The notes under the pieces are model-generated. The model made no database searches, was not told the DNA's origin, and worked only from the letters and a program-made list of their open reading frames with translations. DNA of 64,000 bases from Alectryocaccobium sp964389285. Its GTDB lineage: Bacteria > Bacillota > Clostridia > Lachnospirales > Lachnospiraceae. The stretch is from assembly GCA_964389285.1 (NCBI GenBank), contig CAYMCZ010000001.1, forward strand, positions 1-64,000, read 5' to 3'. The translations under genes and the position numbers were made by a program. Of this stretch, positions 52,610-60,995 are shown piece by piece (the stretch's first letter is position 1; each line of letters begins with the position of its first letter).

Positions 52610-55588
52610 TTATATCTTGCTCTTTTTACGGTAAATAACCGCCGCTGCCATAAGCGCCGCCGCGCAGGCCGCCATAAGGGCTATCCATACGTTCATTTCA
52701 TGGCTGTCGGAAGTCTTTGCCGCCGATACTCCGGAAGATTTGCCGCTCTGGCCCGATGAAGAACCTCCGCCGGATGTTCCTCCCTTATTGTCGGAGGCGG
52801 GCGTGGTATCCGTGGTTTTCTCCCATACGGCCGTATATACTGCGTTTCTGGTAACTTTTTCGTCTACCACGGGATCCCAGCAAATGAATTTATATCCTTT
52901 TCTTTCGGGCGTTCCGTTAAATGCAGGAGTAGCCGTTCCTTTTTCAAGTTCGCTGTTGGTCTGTCGTTCAAAGGCGGTATTTCCCACGCCGTCTTTATAA
53001 ATGACCGTAAACGTTTCTTTTTCATACTGAGCTTCAAAGGTCACGTCATAATTGATCTGAAGGCGGCTTATCTGAATTTCATTCATTATATCGCCGGGTT
53101 TGATATCTTCCGCTCCCTCGCTTACCGACGTAACCAGCCATTTGCCTTTGTATTTATAGCTTTCTTCGGGGCTGACGGTCGGAATTGTCGGTATAAAGCT
53201 TCCGCCTTTAACGCTTAACGTATCAGTTCCGGCAAGGCTTCCGTTCTCTCCCGGAAGATATTTAACCGTATATTTGAGCGAAGGCGAGCTTTTCCCGACC
53301 CAGAGAGCCGTGTATGTAATGTCGCCATCAGCGGTATCCTGAACTTCGGGGCTCCAGCCGATAAATGTATAATCTTTCCTTTCGGGAGTACCGCCCTCAA
53401 AAGCGGGCGTAGGATCTCCTGCGGGAACCTTAGAAACCTGGGTCTTGAAGGCTTCTCCTCCGGCTCCGTCGGTATAGATAACGACTACCTCGACATCTTT
53501 TTCCCAACAGGCGGTGTAGATCACATCCTCCTCGACCGTTTCGGAAACTACAGGGCTCCAGCCGATAAAGGTATATCCGTCTCTTTCGGGTTTTACTCCC
53601 GCGGCTCTTGTGCCTCCGGTGTATTCGGGAGTCGGATCGCCTTTTTTAAGCCCTGTGAACGTCTGTGGCTTAAACGCCGTTCCGCCTGCACCGTCCGCAT
53701 AAACAACCGTACAGTCTTCAGCGCTCTCTACAGGCTCCCAGCAGGCGGTATAGATAATGTCTTCTTCTACACGCTGTTTAACATTCGGGCTCCAGCCGAT
53801 AAAATCATATCCTTTGCGCTGCAGCGTATCATAGAACTGCGGGGTTTCCGATTCTTTTTCCAGACCGCCGTGGATTTCATTCATAAATACCGTTCCGCCC
53901 GCTCCGTCCGTATATATAACCGTATAATAATCTTTTTTCTCCCATACGGCGGTATAGACGGCATCGTCGGTTACTTTGTTTTCCACAAGCGGATCCCAGC
54001 AGATAAATCTGTATCCGGGTCTGTCAAGTATGCCTTCATATTTCGGAGTAGACGAATCCGGCGCGAGGTCTTTATAAACCTGGGCCTTTCCTCCCATGCC
54101 GTCATTATAAGTTACGGTAAATGTGGTATCCTCATCGGGTATCCATACGGCGGTGTAAATGGCATTTCCCTCCGCTTTTTCGGTTACTTCCGGGCTCCAG
54201 CCGCCGAAAGTATATCCTTTCCTTGAAGGTGTGCCTTGAAAATCAGGTGTGAACGGGAATTCATATCCGTATTCGCCATTCTCCCAATAACATCTGATTC
54301 TGCAATGAGCAACCTGATCGGCAAAGGCTTTGCCGCCTATTCCGTCGGTATAGGTTACGGTAACAAACTGATATGTTTCTTTCGGTATCGCCTTCCAATT
54401 TGCTGTATAAACCGCATTTTCCGTTACATTAGCCGACACCTCTGGAGTCCATCCCGCGAGCAGGTAATAATAACGATCACCGGAACGCTCCCATACAGCA
54501 GGGACTCCTGCCATCGGCGTTACCGTACCCTTTTGCAAGTCGGTGAAAACGACAGGCATAAACGCTGTATTTCCCACGCCGTCATTATAGGTAACGGTAT
54601 AGGTCGCGTCATCTTTCGCCTCATATACCGGCTCCAGCACTATGTCATAGAACAACACAAGCGATGCTATCTGGCTTTCAGTAAGGACATCCCCGACTTT
54701 CGGATTGTATGCGCCTTCCGAATATTTTTGAGCCTGTTCATAGGCTTGTGGGTAATCCACAGGCCAGGGCCTATAATCAACACTTTTAACTGTCCATTTT
54801 CCGGTATATGTCCAGCCCTGATTCGGAACTACGGCAGGCCATGCGGAAACGCCGCTGCCTATGGGGAGGTAATAATCGTCTTTGTATCCGGGGAGATTGA
54901 GGTTAAAAGTGCCATTTGCTCCCGGAACATATCTTACATTACAATAATAAGTCTGTTCGATTACGGTTTCAGTGTGTCTTTTATACTTCGCGTAATAAGT
55001 CAGATCCCTGTCGATCTTTGTGTTTCGTAATTCCGAATCAGGTATCACATTTCCCGAAAGATCATCGTACCAGCCGACAAATTCATACCAGCAGTATTCG
55101 CCGGTTTCAGGATCCACGCCGCCGCTGCCATACTGTTCCGAATAATCCTTCCCGTACGCCGCAGGAATATCATCCACTAACTGGTTATTGAATTCTCTTT
55201 GGTAGCTGTACTCTACTCCGTTTCCTTTGTTTAAAGTGCCTAAGTTCTTATTGGTTTTAAAGGTCACGGTGTGTACGGGAGTTTCCCATTCCGCACGGAA
55301 CGTGGTGTCGCCCCTAACGATATACGCAAGAGCATCCTCGCTGGAATAAATCGTGCCTGAAGAATCCCCCACAAGGCTCCAGCCTTTAAATTCATATCCT
55401 TTGGCGAGCTCTTCGGCATTCAGGGTCGGAACCTCTAATTTGTTCATGCCGGTATAAAGCGAAGCAGAGTCTCCGTAGTATATGCCGCTATGCGTATTAT
55501 ATGTAGGATATTTTTCACTTGTGGAAGGATCCGTGTTAGGATAATCCCAGTTTCTTTCACCATGCTCTGTATAGGGATAATACTCCAA
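52610..55588 (-). CDS. Repeat-rich surface protein, C-terminal part after an in-frame amber codon
   Basis: A reading frame of 992 residues (from the first TTG after the stop) that is in the same frame as the open frame ending in TAG at 55766-55768; 59 further sense codons lie between. It has about ten InlB-B/Listeria-Bacteroides-type beta-grasp repeats. Seven follow the pattern YxDGxGxxAF...GYxFIGWSPxV...(I/V)YTAxWE, and two follow a PGxNG...GKWxV pattern. The C-terminus has a Gly/Ser linker, KTSDSHE, a hydrophobic helix and RKKSK, similar to a degenerate sortase-type signal. It is probably a wall-anchored adhesin. Without its signal peptide this part would not be exported, so the gene is a pseudogene or needs read-through. 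Confidence 0.75.
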   Translation of the reverse strand: MEYYPYTEHGERNWDYPNTDPSTSEKYPTYNTHSGIYYGDSASLYTGMNKLEVPTLNAEELAKGYEFKGWSLVGDSSGTIYSSEDALAYIVRGDTTFRAEWETPVHTVTFKTNKNLGTLNKGNGVEYSYQREFNNQLVDDIPAAYGKDYSEQYGSGGVDPETGEYCWYEFVGWYDDLSGNVIPDSELRNTKIDRDLTYYAKYKRHTETVIEQTYYCNVRYVPGANGTFNLNLPGYKDDYYLPIGSGVSAWPAVVPNQGWTYTGKWTVKSVDYRPWPVDYPQAYEQAQKYSEGAYNPKVGDVLTESQIASLVLFYDIVLEPVYEAKDDATYTVTYNDGVGNTAFMPVVFTDLQKGTVTPMAGVPAVWERSGDRYYYLLAGWTPEVSANVTENAVYTANWKAIPKETYQFVTVTYTDGIGGKAFADQVAHCRIRCYWENGEYGYEFPFTPDFQGTPSRKGYTFGGWSPEVTEKAEGNAIYTAVWIPDEDTTFTVTYNDGMGGKAQVYKDLAPDSSTPKYEGILDRPGYRFICWDPLVENKVTDDAVYTAVWEKKDYYTVIYTDGAGGTVFMNEIHGGLEKESETPQFYDTLQRKGYDFIGWSPNVKQRVEEDIIYTACWEPVESAEDCTVVYADGAGGTAFKPQTFTGLKKGDPTPEYTGGTRAAGVKPERDGYTFIGWSPVVSETVEEDVIYTACWEKDVEVVVIYTDGAGGEAFKTQVSKVPAGDPTPAFEGGTPERKDYTFIGWSPEVQDTADGDITYTALWVGKSSPSLKYTVKYLPGENGSLAGTDTLSVKGGSFIPTIPTVSPEESYKYKGKWLVTSVSEGAEDIKPGDIMNEIQISRLQINYDVTFEAQYEKETFTVIYKDGVGNTAFERQTNSELEKGTATPAFNGTPERKGYKFICWDPVVDEKVTRNAVYTAVWEKTTDTTPASDNKGGTSGGGSSSGQSGKSSGVSAAKTSDSHEMNVWIALMAACAAALMAAAVIYRKKSKI

Positions 55589-55765
55589 TGTTTTTTGGCC
55601 GGTTGAAAAAGTTCCGATATCGGTAACTGTTGTGAAAGCGTAAGCCTTGTATTCGACAGCAACATATTTTGTAATTGCTTCACCCGGATCGACACTAATG
55701 GGCGTTTCATATTGCGTGATAAGATTCGGCCTTATATTTGTACCGTTAATGCTTTCAAAAAGATG

Positions 55766-56308
55766 CTAATATCCCCTGTCGAGCACTGTTATACGCAGAG
55801 TATATGTTTTGCCGGGGTTCAGATTGGAAAAGGTATATTGAGCCTGATCCGTAAATGATTCAATTTCTCTTCCGCCTTCCAGAAGCGCAGCACTGCCGCC
55901 TGCCCAGTAAGGCAGCGGAAGCCATGCAAGGTTTTTTCCTGACGAATACTGCATTGAGTTGCGGTAATCCTTAGACACCCATGCAAATTCAACGCTAAGA
56001 CTGCCTTTAACCGCCTCCTGTGTCTTTAACTGAGTTTGCCCGTCTGACTCTTTTTTATCCGCTTCATCGGAAAGATCGTAACCGTCCTGACCGGCAGTTC
56101 CTTCATCGTCATCAAAAAAATCATCGCCTTCGGCGTCCTGTGCGGCTTTCCAGATATCACCTAAAAGCCTGTCACCGTCAGCAGGCGTAAAGCTGTCATC
56201 TTCACTGTCTGAACCCGATTCCACATCCATCTCCTGCGCTGCCGCGGTTATGGGCACAAGAGTAAAAATCATCATGACAGCAAGTAATAAAGCAAATAAT
56301 CTTTTCAA
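55766..56308 (-). CDS. N-terminal part of the interrupted surface protein, with signal peptide
   Basis: A 180-residue frame starting at a TTG with GGAGG 7 nt upstream. It has a signal peptide (KRLFALLLAVMMIFTLVPITA, cleaved near AAAQE), a very acidic linker (about residues 28-85) and the start of a beta-rich domain (SLSVEFAWVSKDYRN, then YTFSNLNPGKTYTLRITV). It ends in TAG at 55766-55768, after which the same frame is open for another 1,051 codons. Taken together, the gene spans 52610-56308 (1,232 codons including the amber). hrcA, rsmE, recN and the DMT gene also end in TAG, so TAG works as a stop here and general reassignment is unlikely. Confidence 0.7.
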   Translation of the reverse strand: MKRLFALLLAVMMIFTLVPITAAAQEMDVESGSDSEDDSFTPADGDRLLGDIWKAAQDAEGDDFFDDDEGTAGQDGYDLSDEADKKESDGQTQLKTQEAVKGSLSVEFAWVSKDYRNSMQYSSGKNLAWLPLPYWAGGSAALLEGGREIESFTDQAQYTFSNLNPGKTYTLRITVLDRGY

Positions 56309-56486
56309 TTTTCATCCTCCGTTTCTTAAAATATAAAATAGATTAATGATAGAAAACCTCTCATAACACTAACGTTTTCACCTTAAATCTTACCATATCA
56401 GAGTTGGCAAATCAAGTGCCGGCAGGGCGTGTGTTGACAGGTTTTCGGGATATTTGATAAGATGTTTCAAGCGATAAGACAGTCAT
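56309..56486. other. Non-coding divergent region between surface protein and recJ
   Basis: AT-rich sequence with the ribosome binding site of the surface protein gene. A plus-strand TTGACA (56435-56440) lies 16 nt before GATAAG (56457-56462), a possible recJ promoter that would place the downstream tandem repeats in the recJ leader. No small gene was recognised. Confidence 0.4.
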
Positions 56487-56690
56487 CACTACGGATTCTT
56501 CGACTCCGCTTACGCTTCGCTCAGAATGACGCATACAGTCGCCACTACGGATTCTTCGACTCCGCTTACGCTTCGCTCAGAATGACGCATGCAGTCGCCA
56601 CTACGGATTCTTCGACTCCGCTTACGCTTCGCTCAGAATGACGCATGCAGTCGCCACTACGGATTCTTCGCTCCGCTCAGAATGACGAAT
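56487..56690 (+). repeat. 56-bp tandem repeat array upstream of recJ
   Basis: Three nearly identical 56-bp units begin at 56487, 56543 and 56599 (they differ at one site, GCATA versus GCATG), followed by a fourth, shortened unit at 56655 that lacks an internal segment. Each unit contains ATTCTTCG...CGCTCAGAATGACG, an imperfect palindrome resembling the dispersed REP-like sequence ending CTCAGAATGACG found in many bacterial genomes. The array ends 10 bp before the recJ start codon. Confidence 0.92.
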
Positions 56691-56700
56691 AGGATTTAGA

Positions 56701-58404
56701 ATGGAAAAATGGATGATTTGCGCGAAACGCGCAGACTTTAATTTAATAGCTGAAAAACACGGGATCAGCCCCGTGACTGCCCGACTGATCATCAACAGAG
56801 ATGTGCCGGAAGAAATGATCGGACAGTATCTTTTCGGGGATCTTTCCTCGCTTTACGATCCCTCCCTGCTTTCAGATGCCGAAAAGGCCTGCCAAATCGC
56901 AGCCGAAAAGATAAAATCACACAAAAAAATCAGAATAATAGGGGATTATGACATAGACGGAATCATGTCATCTTATATTCTCCTGAACGCCCTTTCATCT
57001 ATTGGAGCTGATGCGGACGCACGTCTGCCCGACCGCATCAGCGACGGCTACGGCCTGAGCGAAAACCTCGTAAAAGAAGCTCATAAAGACGGGGTTGACA
57101 CCATCATAACCTGCGACAACGGCATAGCGGCCTCATCCCAGATAGCCCTTGCCAAAGAATTGGGAATGACCGTTATCGTGACTGATCATCACGAGGTTCC
57201 TTTTGATGCCGATACCGGCAGCCAGATACTTCCTCCCGCAGATGCGGTTATCGACCCCAAAAAAAGCGGCTGTCCTTATCCGTATAAAGAGATATGCGGA
57301 GCCGTCGTTGCCCTTAAATTCGCAGCTCTCCTTTACAGGTTCATGGGTTTTAACGATGACATTATATACAAATATATCGAATACGCCGCGATTGCCACCA
57401 TAGGCGACGTATGCCCTCTTACGGATGAAAACCGGATAATAGTAAAAGAAGGCCTGAAAAAACTTCCCGAAACAAACAACCTCGGTCTTATTTCGCTTAT
57501 AGAAATGACAGAACTGGATATCAACAGTATTTCTTCTTATCATATCGGCTTTGTAATCGGGCCCTGTCTGAATGCTTCGGGAAGACTGGACACCGCCGAA
57601 AAAGCCCTTTCGCTTTTGATGAGCGATAACAAGACCCTTGCAATCGAAGCCGCCTGGGAATTGGTTGAACTCAACAAAGAACGAAAGATGATGACTGAAG
57701 AAGGAATCACCGAGGCCGTAAATATCATAGAAACCACTTCCGCAAAAGACGATAAAGTGCTTGTCGTATATCTGCCCGACTGCCACGAAAGCCTTGCTGG
57801 CATTATAGCCGGGCGGCTTAAAGAACAGTACAACAGGCCGTCCTTCGTACTGACGGCATCCTCGGAAGGCATAAAAGGCTCGGGACGTTCCATAGAAGCC
57901 TTTAACATGTATGAAAATCTCAGCAAATGCGGCCATCTCTTCAGCAAATTCGGAGGCCATGCTCTTGCGGCCGGCCTGTCCATGCCCGAAGAAAACCTGC
58001 CCGAATTCAGGCGAATTATCAATGCGGACAGCCGTCTTACGGACGAAGATCTGATTCCACGGGTACTTATCGATATACAGCTGCCGCTAAAATATATTTC
58101 CGACAGTCTGATAAACGAATTCGAAATGCTGAGGCCTTTCGGCCAGGCAAACAGAAAGCCCCTTTTCGCGCAAAAGGAGCTTAAAATACTCAGTCCGTCC
58201 ATAGTCGGCAAAAACAAAAACGCCGTCAGGATGAGAGTCTCCGATAAAGACGGATGCACCCTGGACGGCATTTATTTCGGCGACGCCGAAAAATTCATAA
58301 ATTATATATCGGAAAAACCGACTGTTTCTCTTGCTTACTATCCCACGATAAACACGTTTCGCGGAGTTTCATCAATTCAGCTTAACATACAGAACTACTT
58401 CTGA
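56701..58404 (+). CDS. recJ: Single-stranded-DNA-specific exonuclease RecJ
   Basis: DHH-family 5'-3' exonuclease of 567 residues for recombination and mismatch repair. The phosphoesterase motifs are visible: RIIGDYDIDGIMSSYIL, TCDNGIAA, the DHH motif in VIVTDHHEVP and, in the DHHA1 domain, SRSIE-like GSGRSIEAFNMYENL with FGGHALAAGLSM. The length is like E. coli RecJ and shorter than the B. subtilis form with its extra C-terminal region. AGGA lies 6 nt before the ATG. It is on the plus strand facing secDF, flanked by a tandem repeat array and an inverted-repeat element, whereas in many Clostridia it follows secDF in the same direction. Confidence 0.93.
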   Translation: MEKWMICAKRADFNLIAEKHGISPVTARLIINRDVPEEMIGQYLFGDLSSLYDPSLLSDAEKACQIAAEKIKSHKKIRIIGDYDIDGIMSSYILLNALSSIGADADARLPDRISDGYGLSENLVKEAHKDGVDTIITCDNGIAASSQIALAKELGMTVIVTDHHEVPFDADTGSQILPPADAVIDPKKSGCPYPYKEICGAVVALKFAALLYRFMGFNDDIIYKYIEYAAIATIGDVCPLTDENRIIVKEGLKKLPETNNLGLISLIEMTELDINSISSYHIGFVIGPCLNASGRLDTAEKALSLLMSDNKTLAIEAAWELVELNKERKMMTEEGITEAVNIIETTSAKDDKVLVVYLPDCHESLAGIIAGRLKEQYNRPSFVLTASSEGIKGSGRSIEAFNMYENLSKCGHLFSKFGGHALAAGLSMPEENLPEFRRIINADSRLTDEDLIPRVLIDIQLPLKYISDSLINEFEMLRPFGQANRKPLFAQKELKILSPSIVGKNKNAVRMRVSDKDGCTLDGIYFGDAEKFINYISEKPTVSLAYYPTINTFRGVSSIQLNIQNYF

Positions 58405-58408
58405 ATAG

Positions 58409-58577
58409 GGGCTGTCGCATTATACAAAGAGAATGAATATTCTGAAAGGGACATCCGCAACGCCGGTACTTAACGAACGTAAGCGTAAGCACCACGTGAG
58501 TTTAGTACCGCTGCGTGAGGACTTAGCGCAAGCGGTCCCTGAAAGAATATTCATTATAATGTATAGTGCGACAGCCC
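58409..58577. repeat. 169-bp structured inverted-repeat element (MITE-like)
   Basis: Terminal arms at 58409-58452 and 58535-58577 are about 44 bp each and match when one is reverse-complemented, with a few mismatches (outer GGGCTGTCGC perfect, inner TGAATATTCT and GGGAC conserved). The interior holds further pairing around CGGTACT/AGTACCG and a GGAC...GTCC hairpin, so the whole element could fold into a branched structure. It has no coding capacity. It lies between the convergent recJ and secDF, 4 bp after the recJ stop, and may also serve as a terminator. No target duplication was evident. Confidence 0.8.
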
Positions 58578-58610
58578 GGAACACACATTGCGTCAGCTTC
58601 TTTTTTTATC

Positions 58611-60995
58611 TTATTTCTTTCTTTTCTTTCCGCGTTTCTGACTCTGAAGCGGGTTATTGGTTTCTTTAACCTTTGCGTCCCGTCCTTCATTCAGAACCGT
58701 CTTAACCTTAGCCTCTGCTTTGGTTTTCTCCGCAGCCGCTTCGGCTTTTGCCGCGCCGGTTTCCGCTGCCGCAGATGCCGCGCTCGCGGCCGCCGCCTTT
58801 GCGCCCACGCCTATATCCGCTTTAGTCTCTTCCCTTTCGGGTTTATCGACCAGTTTCTTTTTACCGATCTTTGTTTTAAAGAGATACCATAAAGAACCCG
58901 TCAAAAATACCGAAGAATATGTACCCGCGATAAGTCCGATTATGATCGGAAGCGCAAATTCCTTGATGGACGGCACCCCGAGCAGGAACAGGACGAAAAT
59001 CGTGATAAATGTCGTAAAGGTCGAATATACGCTTCGTGTCAGCGTCTGTGTGATGGACGTGTTTACTATGTTTTTGACGGACGAGCCGTACATGGTTTTC
59101 ATATTTTCCCTTTTTCGGTCAAATATGACGATGGTCGCGTTGATCGAATAACCCAGTATGGTTAGCATGACCGCTATAAACGGGTTTCCTACCGAATATC
59201 TGAAAATCGCGTAGAAAGTTATGACTATCAGAAGGTCATGCACAAGCGCTATGACAGAGCTGGACGCAAATCTGATATCCCTGAATCTGATCCAGATATA
59301 TATCAGCATACATATTATCGCTATGATAGCGGCTCTGATGGCTGCAGATCTCATTTCTCCGCTTATGGTGGACGAAATATTTTCCGCCGTTATCTGCGAA
59401 GCGTCAACATTTTCAAAATTTTCCGCAAGAGCCGTATTCAAAGCCTCTCTCTCACTCACGTCAAGTTCTCTTGTTTTGATAACGACTTCTTCGGAGCCGA
59501 TAATCTGCTGGAACTGGACATTTGAATCTCCCGTTACTTCGGAAACCACGGGTTTGACAATTTCATCCAATTCCTCAAGAGAATAATCCTCTCCCAGATC
59601 GACCGTCGTGGCCGTACCGCCGATAAAGTCAAGTCCGAAATTAAGCGCCTTTCCCTCTGTTCCCGAATGAACCGCCATGGAAACCACGCCTGCCGCAATT
59701 ATGATAATCGCAATAGCGAAAAAGATTGCTTTCTTTTTGATAAAGTCAAAGGGCTTGCGAATTTTAAGTTTGCCGTAGGCTTTCTCGCTTCTGATGCCTA
59801 TGCCGTAAAACGCGTAACTTAAGCCCCTTGAAATAACCAGCGCCGAAAACATGGAAAGAACAATACCTATGCCGAGGGTAACGGCAAAACCTTTTATCGT
59901 TCCCGTACCGAGGAAATACAAAACTATCGCCGCGATAAGCGTCGTGATGTTTCCGTCAAGTATGGCCGAGAGAGCCTTTCTGAAGCCTTCTTTTATGGAA
60001 CTGAAAAGGTTTCTGCCCGAAGCCAGCTCCTCTCTCATTCTGGCATAGATAATGACATTCGCGTCGACCGCCATACCTATTGTCAGAATAACACCCGCTA
60101 TTCCGGGAAGCGTGAGCGTAACGTCAAAAGCGTTGATGGCTATAAGATCCAAAAACGTAAATACCACAAGAGCCCAGCCCGCTGCCAGACCCGAGATGCG
60201 ATATACAAATATCATAAAAGCTATTACTAAGAGCAAACCGATAAGACCCGCCAAAAGGCTTGTGCTTAAAGCCTCCTGTCCGAGAGACGCGCCTACTACA
60301 TTCGAATAGATCTCTTCAAGCTCCAGGGAAAGCGAACCGATCCTGATGTATGAAGCCAGGTTTTTGGCTTCTTCTATGCTGGACATTCCGTCGATCTGAG
60401 CACTGCCGCCCGTGATGGCCTGCTTAACGGTCGGCGAACTAACGATTTCGCCGTCATAGACGATATTAATGCGCTTTCCTACATTTTCGGCAGTTACATC
60501 CGCAAACTTTTCAGCACCTTCTTCCGTAAAAGAAAGCTCGACTACATATTCCCTTCGTCCGGTGGTACTGTCTGAGTAGGCAACGCCCTGTGCGTCGGCT
60601 ACATCTGTTCCCGAAAGCACTACTTCACCGTTTTCGTCCGTGAATTCAAGCGAACCGGGTTTTCCCAGATCTTCAAGTATCGTATTTGCATCCGATACGC
60701 CGGGAATCTCGATATTTATACGGTTTAATCCCTGCTGGTAAACAGAAGATTCCGTACTGTATTGATCCACGCGCTGCTGCAGTTTGTAGATGGTATCGCC
60801 CATATCCTCCTGTGACGGATTGGGATCCACCGTCTGATATGTGATGCTGACGCCGCCCGAAAGATCAAGTCCGGTATGGATATTGAAAATGCTTCCGGTT
60901 TTAGTCGGCCCCCATCCCACAAGTGCAGTAAAGCCGAGCAGCAATGTCACTGCGGCAATCAAAATCAGCACGGCAATACTGTTTTTCTTCTTCAT
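58611..60995 (-). CDS. secDF: Fused protein translocase subunit SecDF
   Basis: Proton-driven accessory subunit of the Sec translocon, 794 residues with SecD and SecF in one chain. SecD part: an N-terminal helix, LDLSGGVSITYQTVDP, the large P1 domain and helices with GMAVDANVIIYARMREE. SecF part from about residue 430: LNFGLDFIGGTATTVDLGED, the matching helices with GYSINATIVIFDRKRENM and a charged, Ala/Lys-rich cytosolic tail of about 70 residues. It lies 3 nt from the SCIFF maturase stop, forming one operon with it, a neighbourhood common in Clostridia. Confidence 0.96.
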   Translation of the reverse strand: MKKKNSIAVLILIAAVTLLLGFTALVGWGPTKTGSIFNIHTGLDLSGGVSITYQTVDPNPSQEDMGDTIYKLQQRVDQYSTESSVYQQGLNRINIEIPGVSDANTILEDLGKPGSLEFTDENGEVVLSGTDVADAQGVAYSDSTTGRREYVVELSFTEEGAEKFADVTAENVGKRINIVYDGEIVSSPTVKQAITGGSAQIDGMSSIEEAKNLASYIRIGSLSLELEEIYSNVVGASLGQEALSTSLLAGLIGLLLVIAFMIFVYRISGLAAGWALVVFTFLDLIAINAFDVTLTLPGIAGVILTIGMAVDANVIIYARMREELASGRNLFSSIKEGFRKALSAILDGNITTLIAAIVLYFLGTGTIKGFAVTLGIGIVLSMFSALVISRGLSYAFYGIGIRSEKAYGKLKIRKPFDFIKKKAIFFAIAIIIIAAGVVSMAVHSGTEGKALNFGLDFIGGTATTVDLGEDYSLEELDEIVKPVVSEVTGDSNVQFQQIIGSEEVVIKTRELDVSEREALNTALAENFENVDASQITAENISSTISGEMRSAAIRAAIIAIICMLIYIWIRFRDIRFASSSVIALVHDLLIVITFYAIFRYSVGNPFIAVMLTILGYSINATIVIFDRKRENMKTMYGSSVKNIVNTSITQTLTRSVYSTFTTFITIFVLFLLGVPSIKEFALPIIIGLIAGTYSSVFLTGSLWYLFKTKIGKKKLVDKPEREETKADIGVGAKAAAASAASAAAETGAAKAEAAAEKTKAEAKVKTVLNEGRDAKVKETNNPLQSQKRGKKRKK

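Noticed and set aside
54236..55030. Long plus-strand open frame (264 codons) opposite the repeat surface protein
   Set aside because: It has no recognisable domain, no ribosome binding site and odd composition; the minus frame carries clear repeats. It is an antisense shadow.
55766..55768. General reassignment of TAG to an amino acid
   Set aside because: hrcA, rsmE, recN and the DMT transporter end in TAG at sensible family lengths, so TAG is a working stop codon here. Site-specific read-through remains possible.
56487..56690. Possible CRISPR array from regularly repeated units
   Set aside because: The units are contiguous 56-bp tandem copies with no variable spacers, and no cas genes are present.
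57133..58271. Two long minus-strand open frames opposite recJ
   Set aside because: They are shadows of the recJ coding frame, lack starts with ribosome binding sites and show no family features.
58433..58669. Small plus-strand open frame within the inverted-repeat element
   Set aside because: It is formed by the structured repeat and the antisense of the secDF end, without a ribosome binding site or recognisable sequence.
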